From Variovorax paradoxus (GTDB lineage: Bacteria > Pseudomonadota > Gammaproteobacteria > Burkholderiales > Burkholderiaceae_C): 64,000 nucleotides of DNA. Shown here piece after piece: positions 33,971 through 44,476 of this stretch (position 1 is the first letter of the stretch; each line of letters opens with the position of its first letter). The stretch spans positions 1 through 64,000 of the forward strand of contig NZ_JAGGNV010000012.1 in the NCBI RefSeq assembly GCF_018614955.1, read 5' to 3'. The position numbers and the translations under genes were made by a program. The notes beneath the pieces are model-generated. The model searched no databases and was not told the DNA's origin. It saw nothing but the letters and a program-made list of their open reading frames with translations.

Positions 33971-33980
33971 ATTGTAGAAT
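33971..33980. promoter_or_regulatory. Overlapping divergent -10 boxes for engB and cytochrome c4
   Basis: On the plus strand TAGAAT (33975-33980) lies 35 bases upstream of the cytochrome c4 ATG; on the minus strand TACAAT (33976-33971) faces engB. Both match the -10 hexamer at 5 of 6 positions. The -35 boxes are not clear. The engB box overlaps an upstream in-frame ATG, which supports the downstream start. Confidence 0.5.
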
Positions 33981-34015
33981 CGCGCGGTTTTGCGCCATAA
34001 ATCCAAGCCCCCGCT

Positions 34016-34690
34016 ATGAAGTTGTTCGCTCATTTTCTGCTTGCAGCCCTCATGGGCGCCGCCGCCGGTACCAGCTTCGCGGCCGACGAGCCCGGGGCCA
34101 AGCCGGCTGCCGCGGCCCCTGCCAAAGCCCCCAAGCCCGACCCCGCCAAGGGCGACACCCTCTTCAATGCCGCGCCGGCCAACAGCCAAAGCTGCGCCTC
34201 GTGCCACAACGCGGACGGCAATTCGGCCATCCCGGCCAATCCCAAGCTGGCGCAGCAGCACCCCGAATACATCCTCAAGCAGTTGCAGGACTTCAAGTCC
34301 GGCAAGCGCAAGAGCGCGATCATGAAGCCGCTGGCTTCGGCGCTGTCCGATGAAGACATGCGCAACATCGCCTGGTTCGTCGGTTCCAAGAAGGTCAAGA
34401 CCGGCTTCTCGAAGGAAAAAGACCTGGTTTCGCTCGGCGAGAAGATCTACCGCGGCGGCCTGGGCGATCGCCAGATTCCTGCCTGCGCCGGCTGCCACAG
34501 CCCCAACGGCGCCGGCATCCCGGCCCAGTACCCGCGCCTGGGCGGCCAGCACGCCGACTACACCGTGCAGCAGCTCACCCTGTTCCGCGACGGCGGTCGC
34601 CTGAATGCTGCGCAGATGACCGGTGTGGCCGCCAAGCTCAATGACCGCGAGATCAAGGCCGTGGCCGACTACATTGCCGGGCTGCGTTGA
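34016..34690 (+). CDS. Diheme cytochrome c4
   Basis: A 224-aa periplasmic protein with a signal peptide ending at about Phe-Ala-Ala (21-23) and two heme motifs: Cys60-x2-Cys63-His64 (CASCH) and Cys157-x2-Cys160-His161 (CAGCH). The duplicated layout is that of cytochrome c4, an electron carrier to terminal oxidases. A Pro/Ala/Lys-rich linker precedes the first domain. It is followed by a terminator and then the ResB/CcsB genes needed for its heme attachment. Confidence 0.95.
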   Translation: MKLFAHFLLAALMGAAAGTSFAADEPGAKPAAAAPAKAPKPDPAKGDTLFNAAPANSQSCASCHNADGNSAIPANPKLAQQHPEYILKQLQDFKSGKRKSAIMKPLASALSDEDMRNIAWFVGSKKVKTGFSKEKDLVSLGEKIYRGGLGDRQIPACAGCHSPNGAGIPAQYPRLGGQHADYTVQQLTLFRDGGRLNAAQMTGVAAKLNDREIKAVADYIAGLR

Positions 34691-34738
34691 TTTCCGGCGC
34701 GCAAGCGTGAACTAACCGCCGATAACAAACCCCAAACA

Positions 34739-34774
34739 AGGCGGGCCGATCCAGCGAGGATGGCCCGCCTTTTT
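34739..34774 (+). terminator. Rho-independent terminator after cytochrome c4
   Basis: A 9-bp stem AGGCGGGCC / GGCCCGCCT extended by ATCC/GGAT around a short loop, then a TTTT run. It ends 22 bases before the resB start, so resB has its own promoter, reads through, or uses an internal start. Confidence 0.93.
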
Positions 34775-34795
34775 GCTTTCCCACGATTCCCCTTC

Positions 34796-36934
34796 ATGTC
34801 AGTTTCCACCCACGGCCTACGAGTCCGGCGCGGCCCCCACGCGGTCCGCGCGGCGGTGGAGCTCATGTCGTCGATGCGCTTCGCGATCGCGCTGCTCACG
34901 GTCATCTGCATCGCATCGATCATCGGCACGGTGCTCAAGCAGCATGAGCCGATCAACAACTACATCAACCAGTTCGGGCCTTTCTGGGCCGAGGTGTTCC
35001 GCGCGGCCAGGCTCGATTCGATTTACAGCGCCTGGTGGTTCCTGCTGATCCTGGCTTTCCTGGTGATCAGCACATCGCTGTGCATCGCGCGCAATACGCC
35101 GCACATCTTCAAGGACCTGAGGACTCTCAAGGAAGGCATCCGCGCGCAAAGCCTCAAGGCTTTCGGCCAGCGGGCCGAAACGGTTCTCGACGAAAGCCCG
35201 CACGCCGCGGCCAACCGCATCGGCCAGCTGCTGGCTGGCGGCGGCTGGAAGGTCAAGCTGCAGCACCGCGACGGCGACGGCTGGATGGTGGCTGCGCGCG
35301 CCGGCGGCGCCCACAAGCTCGGCTACATCGCGGCGCACAGCGCGATCGTGCTGGTGTGCCTCGGCGGCCTGCTCGACGGCGACCTGATCGTGCGCGCCCA
35401 GACCTGGTTCAACGGCAAGAGCGTCTACACCGGTGGCGGCCTGATCTCGGACGTGGCACCACGGCACCGCCTGTCGCCCAGCAACCCGACCTTCCGCGGC
35501 AACATCCTCGTGCCCGAAGGCGGGCAGGGCAGCGTCGCGATCCTGAACCAGGCCGACGGGGTGTTGCTGCAGGAGCTTCCGTTCTCGATCGAGCTCAAGA
35601 AATTCATCGTCGACTACTACTCGACCGGCATGCCCAAGCTGTTCGCGAGCGAGGTTGTGCTGCACGACCGCGAGACCGGCGCCCAGGTGCCGGCGCGCAT
35701 CGAGGTGAACCATCCGGCGAGCTACAAGGGCATCGAGATCTACCAGTCGAGTTTCGACGACGGCGGCTCGAGCGTGAAACTCAAGGCGGTGCCGATGGCG
35801 GCCGCAGCCAAGCCTTTCGAAGTGGAAGGCATCATCGGCAACACCTCGGAGATCACCAACGGCACCGATCGGCTGACGCTCGAGTACACGGCGCTGCGCG
35901 TGATCAACGTCGAGAACTTCGGCGAGGGTGCTGGCGGCGCGATGACCAGCGGCGCCGACGTGCGCAAGGTCGACCTGACGAGCGGCATCGAGTCGCGCCT
36001 GGGCGCGGCCAACAAGACCAACAAGCCCAAGGTGCTGCGCAACATCGGCCCGAGCATCGGCTACAAGCTGCGCGACGCCGCGGGCCAGGCGCGCGAGTAT
36101 CAGAACTACATGGTGCCGGTCGATACCGGGGACGGCCAACCGGTCTTCCTGCTCGGCATGCGCGAGCGGCCGGAGGAGCCCTTCCGCTACCTGCGCGTAC
36201 CCGCCGACGACCAGGGCTCGATGGACAGCTTCGTGCGCATGCGCGCGGCGCTGGCCGATGCCGACACGCGCACGCGCGCCATCGAACGCTATATCGTGCG
36301 CGGGGCCGATCCGAAGCGCCCCGAGCTGGCCGAGCAGTTGCGCATCTCCGCCGGCCGCGCGCTGGCGCTGTTCGCCGGCACCGAGCGCGCCAAGGCCGAT
36401 GCGGTGAGCGCCGGCGGCTGGCAGGCGATCGCCGAGTTCATGGAGGCGAACGTGCCCGAGGCCGACCGGGAGCGCGCCGGAGCGGTATTGGTGCGCATCC
36501 TCAACGACGTGCTGTTCGAGGTGCTCAATCTGAGCCGCGAGAAGGCGGGGCTGACGGCCCTGCCGGCCGACGAGAAGTCGCAGGCCTTCCTGACACAGGC
36601 GGTGCTCGCCATCAGCGACGCGTATTTCTACCCCGCGCCGGTGGCGATGATGATGACCGACTTCAAGCAGGTGCAAGCCAGCGTGTTCCAGGTCGCCCGC
36701 GCGCCGGGCAAGAACGTGGTCTATCTGGGTTGCCTGTTGCTGATCGTGGGCATTTTTGCGATGCTGTACGTGCGCGAGCGCCGGCTCTGGGTGTGGCTCG
36801 CCAAGGATGCGAGCGCCAATGGCACGGCGGCCACCGTGGCTTTTTCGGTCAACCGCAAGACCATCGACAGCGATCGCGAATTCGAGCGACTCAAAGACAA
36901 GCTGCTCGCCATCAGGAGAGACACCGCGCCATGA
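34796..36934 (+). CDS. resB: Cytochrome c biogenesis protein ResB
   Basis: The system II cytochrome c maturation component that works with CcsB/CcsA to move and attach heme. I start at the ATG at 34796; an upstream ATG at 34760 lies within the terminator. The 712-aa protein has three N-terminal membrane spans (about residues 25-45, 65-90 and 164-185), a large periplasmic domain, and a final span near residue 650 ahead of a short cytoplasmic tail. It overlaps the CcsB start (ATGA). Confidence 0.92.
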   Translation: MSVSTHGLRVRRGPHAVRAAVELMSSMRFAIALLTVICIASIIGTVLKQHEPINNYINQFGPFWAEVFRAARLDSIYSAWWFLLILAFLVISTSLCIARNTPHIFKDLRTLKEGIRAQSLKAFGQRAETVLDESPHAAANRIGQLLAGGGWKVKLQHRDGDGWMVAARAGGAHKLGYIAAHSAIVLVCLGGLLDGDLIVRAQTWFNGKSVYTGGGLISDVAPRHRLSPSNPTFRGNILVPEGGQGSVAILNQADGVLLQELPFSIELKKFIVDYYSTGMPKLFASEVVLHDRETGAQVPARIEVNHPASYKGIEIYQSSFDDGGSSVKLKAVPMAAAAKPFEVEGIIGNTSEITNGTDRLTLEYTALRVINVENFGEGAGGAMTSGADVRKVDLTSGIESRLGAANKTNKPKVLRNIGPSIGYKLRDAAGQAREYQNYMVPVDTGDGQPVFLLGMRERPEEPFRYLRVPADDQGSMDSFVRMRAALADADTRTRAIERYIVRGADPKRPELAEQLRISAGRALALFAGTERAKADAVSAGGWQAIAEFMEANVPEADRERAGAVLVRILNDVLFEVLNLSREKAGLTALPADEKSQAFLTQAVLAISDAYFYPAPVAMMMTDFKQVQASVFQVARAPGKNVVYLGCLLLIVGIFAMLYVRERRLWVWLAKDASANGTAATVAFSVNRKTIDSDREFERLKDKLLAIRRDTAP

Positions 36935-38247
36935 ACACGACCACCCTCACGCTGAACGACGGCTGGCTTTCGCGCCGCAATGCCTTCGACTGGGTATTCG
37001 CAGCGCTGGTGCTGGCCGGCGGACTGTTCGCGTTCTCGCGCTATGCCGGCGCGATGGACATCTACGAAAAGACCATCCTGCTGGCGGCGATGCCGGCTGC
37101 CATCTGGCTCGGCTGGTTCTGGCGGCCGCTGCGCGTGCTGGCGATCGTGGTGACGGCTGCCGCGCTGCTGGGCATCGTCTCCTACCAGGGCGACCTGGCA
37201 CGTGCCGACACGGTGTTCTGGCTCAAGTACTTCCTGTCCAGCCAGTCGGCCATTCTCTGGATGAGCGTGCTCTTCTTCATGAGCACGCTGTTCTACTGGA
37301 TCGGCTTCTTTGCGGCCAAGCAGGCCGACACCATGGACCTCATCGGCTCGCGCCTCGCGTGGGCGGCCGTCACGATGGCGCTGATCGGCAGCATGGTGCG
37401 CTGGTACGAAAGCCATCTCCTCGGGCCGGACATCGGTCACATCCCCGTCAGCAACCTCTACGAAGTGTTCGTCCTGTTCTGCTGGCTGACGGCGACCTTC
37501 TATCTCTACTTCGAATCGCGCTACGGCACGCGGGCCCTGGGCGCCTTCGTGATGCTGGTGGTCAGCGCCGCAGTCGGCTTCCTGCTCTGGTACACGCTGG
37601 TGCGCGAAGCCCACGAGATCCAGCCGCTGGTGCCGGCGCTGCAGAGCTGGTGGATGAAGCTGCATGTGCCGGCCAATTTCATCGGCTATGGCACCTTCGC
37701 GCTCGCGGCGATGGTGGCCTTCGCCTACCTCATCAAGGAGCAGGCGCAGGAAACCCGCTGGTACAAGCTCACGCCGATGTGGCTCCTGGGCGTGGCGCTG
37801 TGCTTCGTGCCGGTCGCGTTCCGCCAGCGCGTGCAGGAAGCCGGCGGCAGCTACTGGTTCGTCTATGCGGCCATCTCGGCGCTGATCGCCGCCGGCATCC
37901 TGCTGGGCCGCAAGCGCATCGCGGCACGGCTGCCGGCCAACGAGGTGCTGGACGACGTGATGTACAAGTCGATCACGGTCGGTTTCGCCTTCTTCACCAT
38001 CGCCACCGTGCTCGGCGCCCTGTGGGCGGCCGATGCCTGGGGCGGCTACTGGAGCTGGGACCCGAAGGAAACCTGGGCGCTGATCGTCTGGCTCAATTAC
38101 GCGGCCTGGCTGCACATGCGGCTGGTCAAGGGCTTGCGGGGCACGGTGGCGGCCTGGTGGGCGCTGGGCGGACTGGCGGTGACGACCTTCGCCTTCCTGG
38201 GGGTCAACATGTTCCTGAGCGGGCTGCACAGCTACGGCACCTTGTAA
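36931..38247 (+). CDS. ccsB: Cytochrome c biogenesis protein CcsB (CcsA family)
   Basis: A 438-aa multispanning membrane protein and heme-handling partner of ResB. The tryptophan-rich heme motif [15 protein letters not shown] lies near residue 370, with conserved flanking His residues. About 10 hydrophobic segments are visible. Its ATG overlaps the ResB stop, so they are translationally coupled. Together with cytochrome c4 this makes a compact system II set. Confidence 0.93.
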   Translation: MNTTTLTLNDGWLSRRNAFDWVFAALVLAGGLFAFSRYAGAMDIYEKTILLAAMPAAIWLGWFWRPLRVLAIVVTAAALLGIVSYQGDLARADTVFWLKYFLSSQSAILWMSVLFFMSTLFYWIGFFAAKQADTMDLIGSRLAWAAVTMALIGSMVRWYESHLLGPDIGHIPVSNLYEVFVLFCWLTATFYLYFESRYGTRALGAFVMLVVSAAVGFLLWYTLVREAHEIQPLVPALQSWWMKLHVPANFIGYGTFALAAMVAFAYLIKEQAQETRWYKLTPMWLLGVALCFVPVAFRQRVQEAGGSYWFVYAAISALIAAGILLGRKRIAARLPANEVLDDVMYKSITVGFAFFTIATVLGALWAADAWGGYWSWDPKETWALIVWLNYAAWLHMRLVKGLRGTVAAWWALGGLAVTTFAFLGVNMFLSGLHSYGTL

Positions 38248-38336
38248 AAGTGAAACCGGGTGAACGCCTGGCGCGTAACCGAATCAGCATTGGGAACGAA
38301 CTCCTCCCTGCACACCATCAAGGCGAAAGGCGATCC

Positions 38337-39335
38337 ATGTTGATTCACTCCCGCGACAAGGGCTTCATCCACCCGCATTCCAGCGAGATCACGCCGCGCA
38401 GCGTCTACGAAGGGCGGCGCGACATGCTCAAGCTGCTGGCGAGCGGCGTCGCCGGAGCGGCCATGGCCTCATGGGCCGCGCGCGACGCGCTGGCACAGGC
38501 CGCTGCGCCTGGCAAGCTGGCGGCGCTGAAGGGCGCGAAGTCGGCGGTCCCGGGTGCGCAGACGATGGAAAAGCTCACCGACTACAAGGACGCCACGAGC
38601 TACAACAACTATTACGAGTTCGGCACGGACAAGGCAGACCCGGCCAAGAACGCCGGCACCCTGAAGACCCGGCCCTGGACCGTCGAGGTCGAAGGCCTGG
38701 TCAAGAAGCCGGGCAAGTACGACATCGAGGACCTGATCAAGCTCAGCGCGCAGGAAGAACGCATCTATCGCTTGCGCTGCGTCGAAGGCTGGTCGATGGT
38801 GATTCCTTGGGTCGGCTACTCGCTGGCCGAACTCATCAAGAAGGTCGAGCCGCAGGGCAATGCGAAGTACGTGGAGTTCGTCACGCTGGCCGACCCCAAG
38901 ACCATGCCCTTCGTCGGTTCGCGCGTGCTCGACTGGCCCTATACCGAGGGCCTGCGCATGGACGAGGCGATGCATCCGCTCACGCTGCTGACCTTCGGCA
39001 TGTACGGCGAGGTGCTGCCCAACCAGAACGGCGCGCCGGTGCGCGTCGTGGTGCCCTGGAAATACGGCTTCAAGAGCGGCAAGTCGATCGTCAAGATCCG
39101 CTTTGTCGAGAAAGAGCCCGGCACGGCCTGGAACAAGGCGGCGGCGCAGGAATACGGCTTCTATTCGAACGTGAACCCTAACGTCGATCATCCGCGCTGG
39201 AGCCAGGCGACCGAGCGGCGCATCGGCGACGGCGGGGGCTTGTTCGCCAAGCGCCACAAGACGCAGCTGTTCAACGGCTACGAGCCCCAGGTCGGCCAGC
39301 TCTACGCCGGCATGGACCTGAAGAAGTTCTACTGA
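38337..39335 (+). CDS. msrP: Protein-methionine-sulfoxide reductase catalytic subunit MsrP
   Basis: A 332-aa Mo-molybdopterin enzyme that repairs oxidised methionines in periplasmic proteins. The N-terminus has a twin-Arg signal ([12 protein letters not shown], residues 26-37), so it is exported folded by Tat. The Mo-ligand Cys148 is in [10 protein letters not shown]. It receives electrons from the membrane heme protein MsrQ encoded next. The start at 38337 has a weak ribosome site. Confidence 0.93.
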   Translation: MLIHSRDKGFIHPHSSEITPRSVYEGRRDMLKLLASGVAGAAMASWAARDALAQAAAPGKLAALKGAKSAVPGAQTMEKLTDYKDATSYNNYYEFGTDKADPAKNAGTLKTRPWTVEVEGLVKKPGKYDIEDLIKLSAQEERIYRLRCVEGWSMVIPWVGYSLAELIKKVEPQGNAKYVEFVTLADPKTMPFVGSRVLDWPYTEGLRMDEAMHPLTLLTFGMYGEVLPNQNGAPVRVVVPWKYGFKSGKSIVKIRFVEKEPGTAWNKAAAQEYGFYSNVNPNVDHPRWSQATERRIGDGGGLFAKRHKTQLFNGYEPQVGQLYAGMDLKKFY

Positions 39336-39347
39336 GCCGAGCCGATC

Positions 39348-39995
39348 GTGAACAAGCTTCTGATGCACCCGGCGGCCAAGCCGCTGGTCTTCGTGCTTTG
39401 TTTGGTTCCCTTTGCATGGCTGGTCTACGGCGCCTTCACCGACGGCCTGGGCGCCAATCCGGCCGAGTACCTGATCCGCTCGACGGGCGACTGGACCTTG
39501 CGCTTCATCTGCATCGTGCTCGCCGTCACGCCGCTGCGGGTGATCGCCAAGACCAATGCGCTGGCGCGCTTTCGCCGCATGCTGGGCTTGTTCGCCTATT
39601 TCTATGTCGTGGTCCATCTGCTGAGCTACAGCTGGTTCGACATGGGCTTCGACATCCCGGAAATCGCCAAGGACATCGCGAAGCGTCCCTTCATCCTGGT
39701 CGGCTTCACGGCCTTCGTGCTGCTTACGCCGCTGGCCGCGACCTCGTTCAACCGGGCCATCAAGGCGCTGGGCGCGAAGCGCTGGCAGACCTTGCACAAG
39801 CTGGTCTATGTGATCGCCGGGCTGGGCCTGCTGCATTTCTTCTGGATGCGCGCGGGCAAGAACGACTTTGCCGAAGTGTTCGTCTATGCCGCGATCATCG
39901 CCGTGCTGCTGGGCTGGCGTATCTGGAACTTCGTGAGCAAGAAGAGGGCGCCGCAGCGCCCCTCGCCGGCAACGCGGGTGCAGCGCAGCGCTTGA
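39348..39995 (+). CDS. msrQ: Heme b membrane subunit MsrQ
   Basis: A 215-aa membrane protein of the YedZ/MsrQ family, starting at a GTG 13 bases after msrP. It has six hydrophobic segments and conserved His residues in the spans (VVHLLSYSW, LHKLVYVIAGLGLLHFF) that bind heme b. It passes quinol electrons to MsrP. It ends adjacent to the convergent lysA stop. Confidence 0.92.
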   Translation: MNKLLMHPAAKPLVFVLCLVPFAWLVYGAFTDGLGANPAEYLIRSTGDWTLRFICIVLAVTPLRVIAKTNALARFRRMLGLFAYFYVVVHLLSYSWFDMGFDIPEIAKDIAKRPFILVGFTAFVLLTPLAATSFNRAIKALGAKRWQTLHKLVYVIAGLGLLHFFWMRAGKNDFAEVFVYAAIIAVLLGWRIWNFVSKKRAPQRPSPATRVQRSA

Positions 39996-41276
39996 TCAGC
40001 CGTCGAAGCGTTCGCTGCGCAACTGGTCTTCGATGCTTTCGCGCCGGCGGATCAAGGTGGCGCGCTCGCCGCTGATCAGCACTTCGGCGGCACGGCCGCG
40101 CGTGTTGTAGTTGCTCGCCATGGCCATGGAGTAGGCGCCGGCCGAAAGCACGGCCAGCAGGTCGCCGGCCTCCACCGTGAGCGCGCGGTCGCGACCGATC
40201 CAGTCGCCGCTTTCGCAGACCGGGCCCACGACGTCGTAGCTGACGGCCTCGCCCTGGCGCTCGGCCACCGGAACGATTCGGTGGAAGGCTTGGTACATCG
40301 CCGGCCGCGGCAGATCGTTCATCGCCGCATCGACGATGCAGAAGTTCTTCTCTGCGCCGGGCTTGGTGTAGAGCACCTCGGTCACGCAAGCCCCGGCGTT
40401 GCCGACCAGCGAACGTCCGGGTTCGACGATGAGCCGGCGCCGTCCGAAGCCGCGCGCATCGAGGCGCGCGAGCAGCTGCTGCCACAGCGCGTCGGCCGCG
40501 GGCGGCGTGTCGCCGTTGTAGTCGATGCCCAGCCCGCCGCCGAAGTCGAGGTGGTGCAGCGCGATGCCGGTCTTCTCGATCGCCTCGACCAGGTCGAGCA
40601 CCCGTTCGAGCGCTTCGAGGTAGGGCGAGGCGTCGGTGATCTGCGAACCGATATGGCAGTCGATGCCGACCACCTGCAGGCCTTGGAGCGATGCAGCATG
40701 CTGGTAGATCGCGACCGCGCGATCGTGCGCGATGCCGAACTTGTTGCCCTTGAGGCCGGTCGAGATGTAGGGATGCGTCTTCGGGTCGACGTTGGGATTG
40801 ATGCGCACGCTGATCGAGGCGCGCCGGCCTTCTTCGAGCGCGACAGCGTTGAGCACGTCGATCTCGGCCTCGCTTTCCACGTTGAAGCAGCCGATGCCGG
40901 CCGCGAGTGCCTGCCGCATTTCGCTCTTCGTCTTGCCGACGCCGGAGAAGATCACCTTGGCAGGGTCCGCGCCCGCGGCGAGCACGCGCGCGAGTTCGCC
41001 GCCGGAAACGATGTCGAAGCCGCAGCCCGCCTCGGCAAACACACGCAGCACGCCCAGCGAGGAATTGGCCTTGATGGCGTAGCAGACCAGTGCGTCGCGG
41101 CCTTCGAAGCCTCGCTGGTACGCGCCCAGCGCATCGAGCATCCATTGCTTCGAATAGACAAACAGCGGCGTGCCATGCTCGCGCGCCAGGGCTGCGAGCG
41201 ATGCGCCTTCGACGTGCAGCGTGCCGTTCTTCCGCGCGATGTGGGGATGGCCGGGAAGGCGCTGATCGCTGCTCAC
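39996..41276 (-). CDS. lysA: Diaminopimelate decarboxylase
   Basis: It makes L-lysine from meso-diaminopimelate, using PLP. A 426-aa protein starting at a GTG (41276) with an AAGGAA ribosome site. The PLP Lys69 is in CYAIKAN, and the alanine-racemase barrel motifs HIGSQI, FGGGLGIDY and EPGRSLV are present, then the C-terminal VGPVCESGDW. It overlaps the lptM stop codon (GTGA). Confidence 0.96.
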   Translation of the reverse strand: MSSDQRLPGHPHIARKNGTLHVEGASLAALAREHGTPLFVYSKQWMLDALGAYQRGFEGRDALVCYAIKANSSLGVLRVFAEAGCGFDIVSGGELARVLAAGADPAKVIFSGVGKTKSEMRQALAAGIGCFNVESEAEIDVLNAVALEEGRRASISVRINPNVDPKTHPYISTGLKGNKFGIAHDRAVAIYQHAASLQGLQVVGIDCHIGSQITDASPYLEALERVLDLVEAIEKTGIALHHLDFGGGLGIDYNGDTPPAADALWQQLLARLDARGFGRRRLIVEPGRSLVGNAGACVTEVLYTKPGAEKNFCIVDAAMNDLPRPAMYQAFHRIVPVAERQGEAVSYDVVGPVCESGDWIGRDRALTVEAGDLLAVLSAGAYSMAMASNYNTRGRAAEVLISGERATLIRRRESIEDQLRSERFDG

Positions 41277-41491
41277 TTCGTTCCTTCGCTCGTTGCCGGC
41301 GCCTGTGCGGGCGAATTGGCGGGCTCGTTGCGCGACGATTCGGGGATCAACAAGCCCGGCAGCGTGGCGCGATTCTTTGCGGCCGGATCGGTCGGAAGAT
41401 AGAGCGGGCCCTTCTGGCCGCAGCCGGTCAACGCGACCCCAACGATCGAGAGGCCAATGGCGCTCACTAGAATTTGATGAACTTTCAACAT
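41273..41491 (-). CDS. lptM: LptM-like small lipoprotein (YifL family)
   Basis: A 72-aa lipoprotein with the YifL/LptM signature at its lipobox: [13 protein letters not shown]. In E. coli LptM helps LptD mature into the LPS export channel. The ATG at 41491 is preceded by a TACAAT box only a few bases away, so the transcript may have little or no leader. It is translationally linked to lysA, as is common in proteobacteria, and divergent from cyaY. Confidence 0.88.
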   Translation of the reverse strand: MLKVHQILVSAIGLSIVGVALTGCGQKGPLYLPTDPAAKNRATLPGLLIPESSRNEPANSPAQAPATSEGTK

Positions 41492-41503
41492 GGCGAAATT
41501 GTA
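41468..41503. promoter_or_regulatory. Overlapping promoters of lptM-lysA and cyaY
   Basis: The two start codons are only 12 bases apart on opposite strands. A plus-strand TAGAAT (41468-41473) faces cyaY and lies inside the lptM coding sequence. A minus-strand TACAAT (41503-41498) faces lptM and lies beside the cyaY ATG. Each promoter thus overlaps the other gene. Confidence 0.5.
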
Positions 41504-41836
41504 ATGACCGACCCCGAGTACATGGACCGCGCGGAAGCGGCGCTGGCTGCCATCGAGCGCAGCTGCGATCGCATCAACGACGCGACCGACGCCGATATCG
41601 ACAATCAGCGCGTGGGCGGCATGATCACGATCACCTTTCGCAACCGCAGCCAGTTGATCGTCAACCTGCAGCCGCCGTTGCATGAAATCTGGCTGGCGGC
41701 CAAGTCCGGTGGCTACCACTACCGGCACGATGGCCGTTCGTGGGTCGACACCAAGACCGGCGAAGAGCTGTTCGGCAACCTGTCGCGCGAAGCGACTGCG
41801 CAAGCCGGCCAGCCTTTGCAGTTCGCGGCCGCCTGA
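41504..41836 (+). CDS. cyaY: Iron-sulfur cluster assembly frataxin CyaY
   Basis: A 110-aa frataxin homologue. The start is the ATG at 41504. It has an acidic first helix ([17 protein letters not shown] and [10 protein letters not shown]) and the frataxin strand motifs [34 protein letters not shown]. It modulates iron delivery and IscS activity in Fe-S cluster building. It is convergent with mrcA by 3 bases. Confidence 0.93.
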   Translation: MTDPEYMDRAEAALAAIERSCDRINDATDADIDNQRVGGMITITFRNRSQLIVNLQPPLHEIWLAAKSGGYHYRHDGRSWVDTKTGEELFGNLSREATAQAGQPLQFAAA

Positions 41837-41839
41837 CGA

Positions 41840-44248
41840 TCAGTTGCGGAAGAGATCGAGGATGCGGTTGCGCTCTTCCGGCGGCGGCGCCGGGCTGACG
41901 GGCACGCCCGAGATCGCTTCAACCGGCGGCGTCGGCCCGGCCTCGACGCCCAGGGTCGCGACGCCTCGGCCCGGCGCATAGTCGTCGTAGTACCACTCGC
42001 CGCCGACATTGACAACGCCAGATGGCGGCGTGGCGGTCAGTTCGGTCACCGGCACCCCCTTGATCGCGGTCTCCATGTAGCCAATCCAGATGGGCAGGCT
42101 CAGGCCGCCGCCGGTTTCGCGATCGCCGAGCTTGCGCGGCGTGTCGTAGCCCATCCAAGCCACCGCGGCCATCGTGGGCTGGAAGCCGGCGAACCATGCG
42201 TCCAGCGAATCGTTGGTGGTGCCGGTCTTGCCGTAGAGGTCGGGTCGCTTCAGCGTGGCTTGTGCCTTGGCAGCGGTGCCGCTGCGCGCCACTTCCTGCA
42301 GCAAGCTGTCCATGATGAAGGCATTGCGCTGGGGGATTGCGCGCATGGTCTCGTTGAGCAGCGGCGGCTGCGTCTCCACCAGGACCTTGTCCTTGTGATC
42401 GGTGATGCGCGTCACGAGGTAGGGATTGACGCGGTAGCCGCCATTGGCGAACACCGAATAGGCGGTCGCCATCTGCATCGGCGTGACCGATCCGGCGCCC
42501 AGCGCCATCGGCAGGTAGGCGGGATGCTTCTCGCGCTCGAAGCCGAAGTTGCTGATCCAGTCTTGCGCGTAGCGCGTGCCGATCGACTGCAGCACGCGGA
42601 TCGACACCATGTTCTTGGAACGGGCGAGCGCGCGGCGCAGCGACATCGGTCCTTCGAACGTGCCGTCGTAGTTCTTGGGCTCCCACGGTTGTCCGCCGGT
42701 GGTGCCGGCATCGAAGAAGAGCGGCGCATCGTTGACGACCGTGCCGGGCGTGAAGCCCTTTTCGAGCGCGGCCGAGTAGATGAAGGGCTTGAAGCTCGAT
42801 CCCGGCTGGCGCCAGGCCTGCGTGACGTGGTTGAACTTGTTCTTGTCGAAGTCGAAGCCGCCGACCATGGCCTTGACTGCGCCATCGCGCGGGTCGAGTG
42901 CGATGAAGGCGCCCTCGACCTCGGGCAGCTGGGTGATCTCCCAGGTGTTCTTCGGCGTCTTCACGACACGGATCACCGCGCCGCGGCGAATCTTGATGTT
43001 GGGCGGCGCCTTGTCCGAGAGCCCGGACTGCGCGGGCCGCAGGCCGTCGCCGACGATCTGCAATGTGTCGCCGTTGCCGCGCACGGCGTTGATTTCCTTG
43101 GCGCTGGCCCTGAGCACCACGGCTGACATCACATCGCCATTGTCCGGATGATCGGCCAGGGCGTCGTCGACTGCTTCGTCGAGCTCCTTGGGGTCGCTCG
43201 GCAGGTCGACGAACTTCTCGGGGCCGCGATAGATCTGGCGGCGCTCGTAGTCCATGATGCCTTTGCGCAAAGCGCGATACGCGGCGGCCTGGTCGGCGGC
43301 CACCAGGGTGGTATAGACCTTGAGGCCGCGCGTGTAGGTGCTGTCGCCGTACTGCGCGTACATCAGCTGGCGCACGGTTTCGGCCACGTATTCGGCATGC
43401 AGCCGGGTCGGATCCGCAGCGTCGCGCAGGTGCAGTTCTTCCTTCTTGGCTTCCGTTGCCTGTTCAGCCGTGATGAAGCCGGCTTCCTGCATGCGGTCGA
43501 TCACATAGAGTTGGCGTCCTCGCGCGCGAGAAGGGTTATTGACCGGGTTGTTGGCGCCGGGCGCCTTCGGCAGTCCGGCCAGCATCGCCGCCTGGGCGAT
43601 CGTGATGTCCTTGAGAGGCTTGCCGAAATAGGCTTCGGATGCCGCCGCGAAACCGTAGGCCCGGTTGCCGAGATAGATCTGATTCAGATAGATCTCGAAA
43701 ATCTGGTCCTTGGAGAGCAGGTGCTCGAGCTTGAAGGTCAGCAGCACCTCGTAGATCTTGCGGGTCAGCGTTTTTTCCGAGCTCAGGTAGACATTGCGCG
43801 CGACCTGCATGGTGATGGTGGAGGCGCCCTGGCTCTTGACGCGATTCATGTTGGCCAGGCCGGCGCGGACCAAGCCCTTGTAGTCGACTCCGCCGTGGTC
43901 GTAGAAGCGCGCATCCTCCGCGGCCAGCACGGCGTCTTTCATCACCTTGGGGATGGTCGCGATCGGGGTGAGGTTGCGGCGCTCTTCGCCGAACTCGCCG
44001 ATCAGGATGCCTTCCGAGGAAAAAACCCGCAGCGGTAGCTTAGGGCGGTAGTCGGCGAGATCGGAAATGTCCGGCAGGTTCGGATAGGCGACGGCCAGCG
44101 CGACGGCAATCACACAGACCAGGGATAGCGCCCCGGCCGCAGCGATGCCCAACCCCCACAGCACGATGCGCGTGAGCCATGAAAGCAAGGCCGGGCGCTT
44201 GGGAGGAGGGGTTCTGGCGGGCCCGTTGGGGCGAATTTTTTCGGGCAT
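41840..44248 (-). CDS. mrcA: Penicillin-binding protein 1A
   Basis: A bifunctional 802-aa peptidoglycan synthase. It has an N-terminal cytoplasmic tail rich in Pro, a membrane span (about 25-54), a glycosyltransferase domain with catalytic Glu111 (AAEDARFYDHGG), and a transpeptidase domain with Ser484-x-x-Lys487 (SSFKP) and Lys674 in KTGTT. An oligonucleotide-binding-like insertion lies between them. It is divergent from pilMNOPQ, the conserved beta/gamma-proteobacterial order. A minus-strand TATAAT lies at 44277-44272, 24 bases upstream of its ATG. Confidence 0.96.
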   Translation of the reverse strand: MPEKIRPNGPARTPPPKRPALLSWLTRIVLWGLGIAAAGALSLVCVIAVALAVAYPNLPDISDLADYRPKLPLRVFSSEGILIGEFGEERRNLTPIATIPKVMKDAVLAAEDARFYDHGGVDYKGLVRAGLANMNRVKSQGASTITMQVARNVYLSSEKTLTRKIYEVLLTFKLEHLLSKDQIFEIYLNQIYLGNRAYGFAAASEAYFGKPLKDITIAQAAMLAGLPKAPGANNPVNNPSRARGRQLYVIDRMQEAGFITAEQATEAKKEELHLRDAADPTRLHAEYVAETVRQLMYAQYGDSTYTRGLKVYTTLVAADQAAAYRALRKGIMDYERRQIYRGPEKFVDLPSDPKELDEAVDDALADHPDNGDVMSAVVLRASAKEINAVRGNGDTLQIVGDGLRPAQSGLSDKAPPNIKIRRGAVIRVVKTPKNTWEITQLPEVEGAFIALDPRDGAVKAMVGGFDFDKNKFNHVTQAWRQPGSSFKPFIYSAALEKGFTPGTVVNDAPLFFDAGTTGGQPWEPKNYDGTFEGPMSLRRALARSKNMVSIRVLQSIGTRYAQDWISNFGFEREKHPAYLPMALGAGSVTPMQMATAYSVFANGGYRVNPYLVTRITDHKDKVLVETQPPLLNETMRAIPQRNAFIMDSLLQEVARSGTAAKAQATLKRPDLYGKTGTTNDSLDAWFAGFQPTMAAVAWMGYDTPRKLGDRETGGGLSLPIWIGYMETAIKGVPVTELTATPPSGVVNVGGEWYYDDYAPGRGVATLGVEAGPTPPVEAISGVPVSPAPPPEERNRILDLFRN

Positions 44249-44476
44249 GAAGGGTGGGGAAGTCAGCGCTCATTATAAAAAGGCGACCCCTTCGGACGGC
44301 TCCTAGGGCGGGCATAAAACCCAAGTACTAGCATTTGTGACCAAAGTTGCAGAACCGTACTGTTACGTTCCCTTTTGACAACGCTTGCAGGTGGAGTGAG
44401 GATTCGCCGCTTGGTTGCCCGTGCACCTGCTGCTAGCATGCAACCACTCGCAAATATTTCCAATCGTTACAAACGG

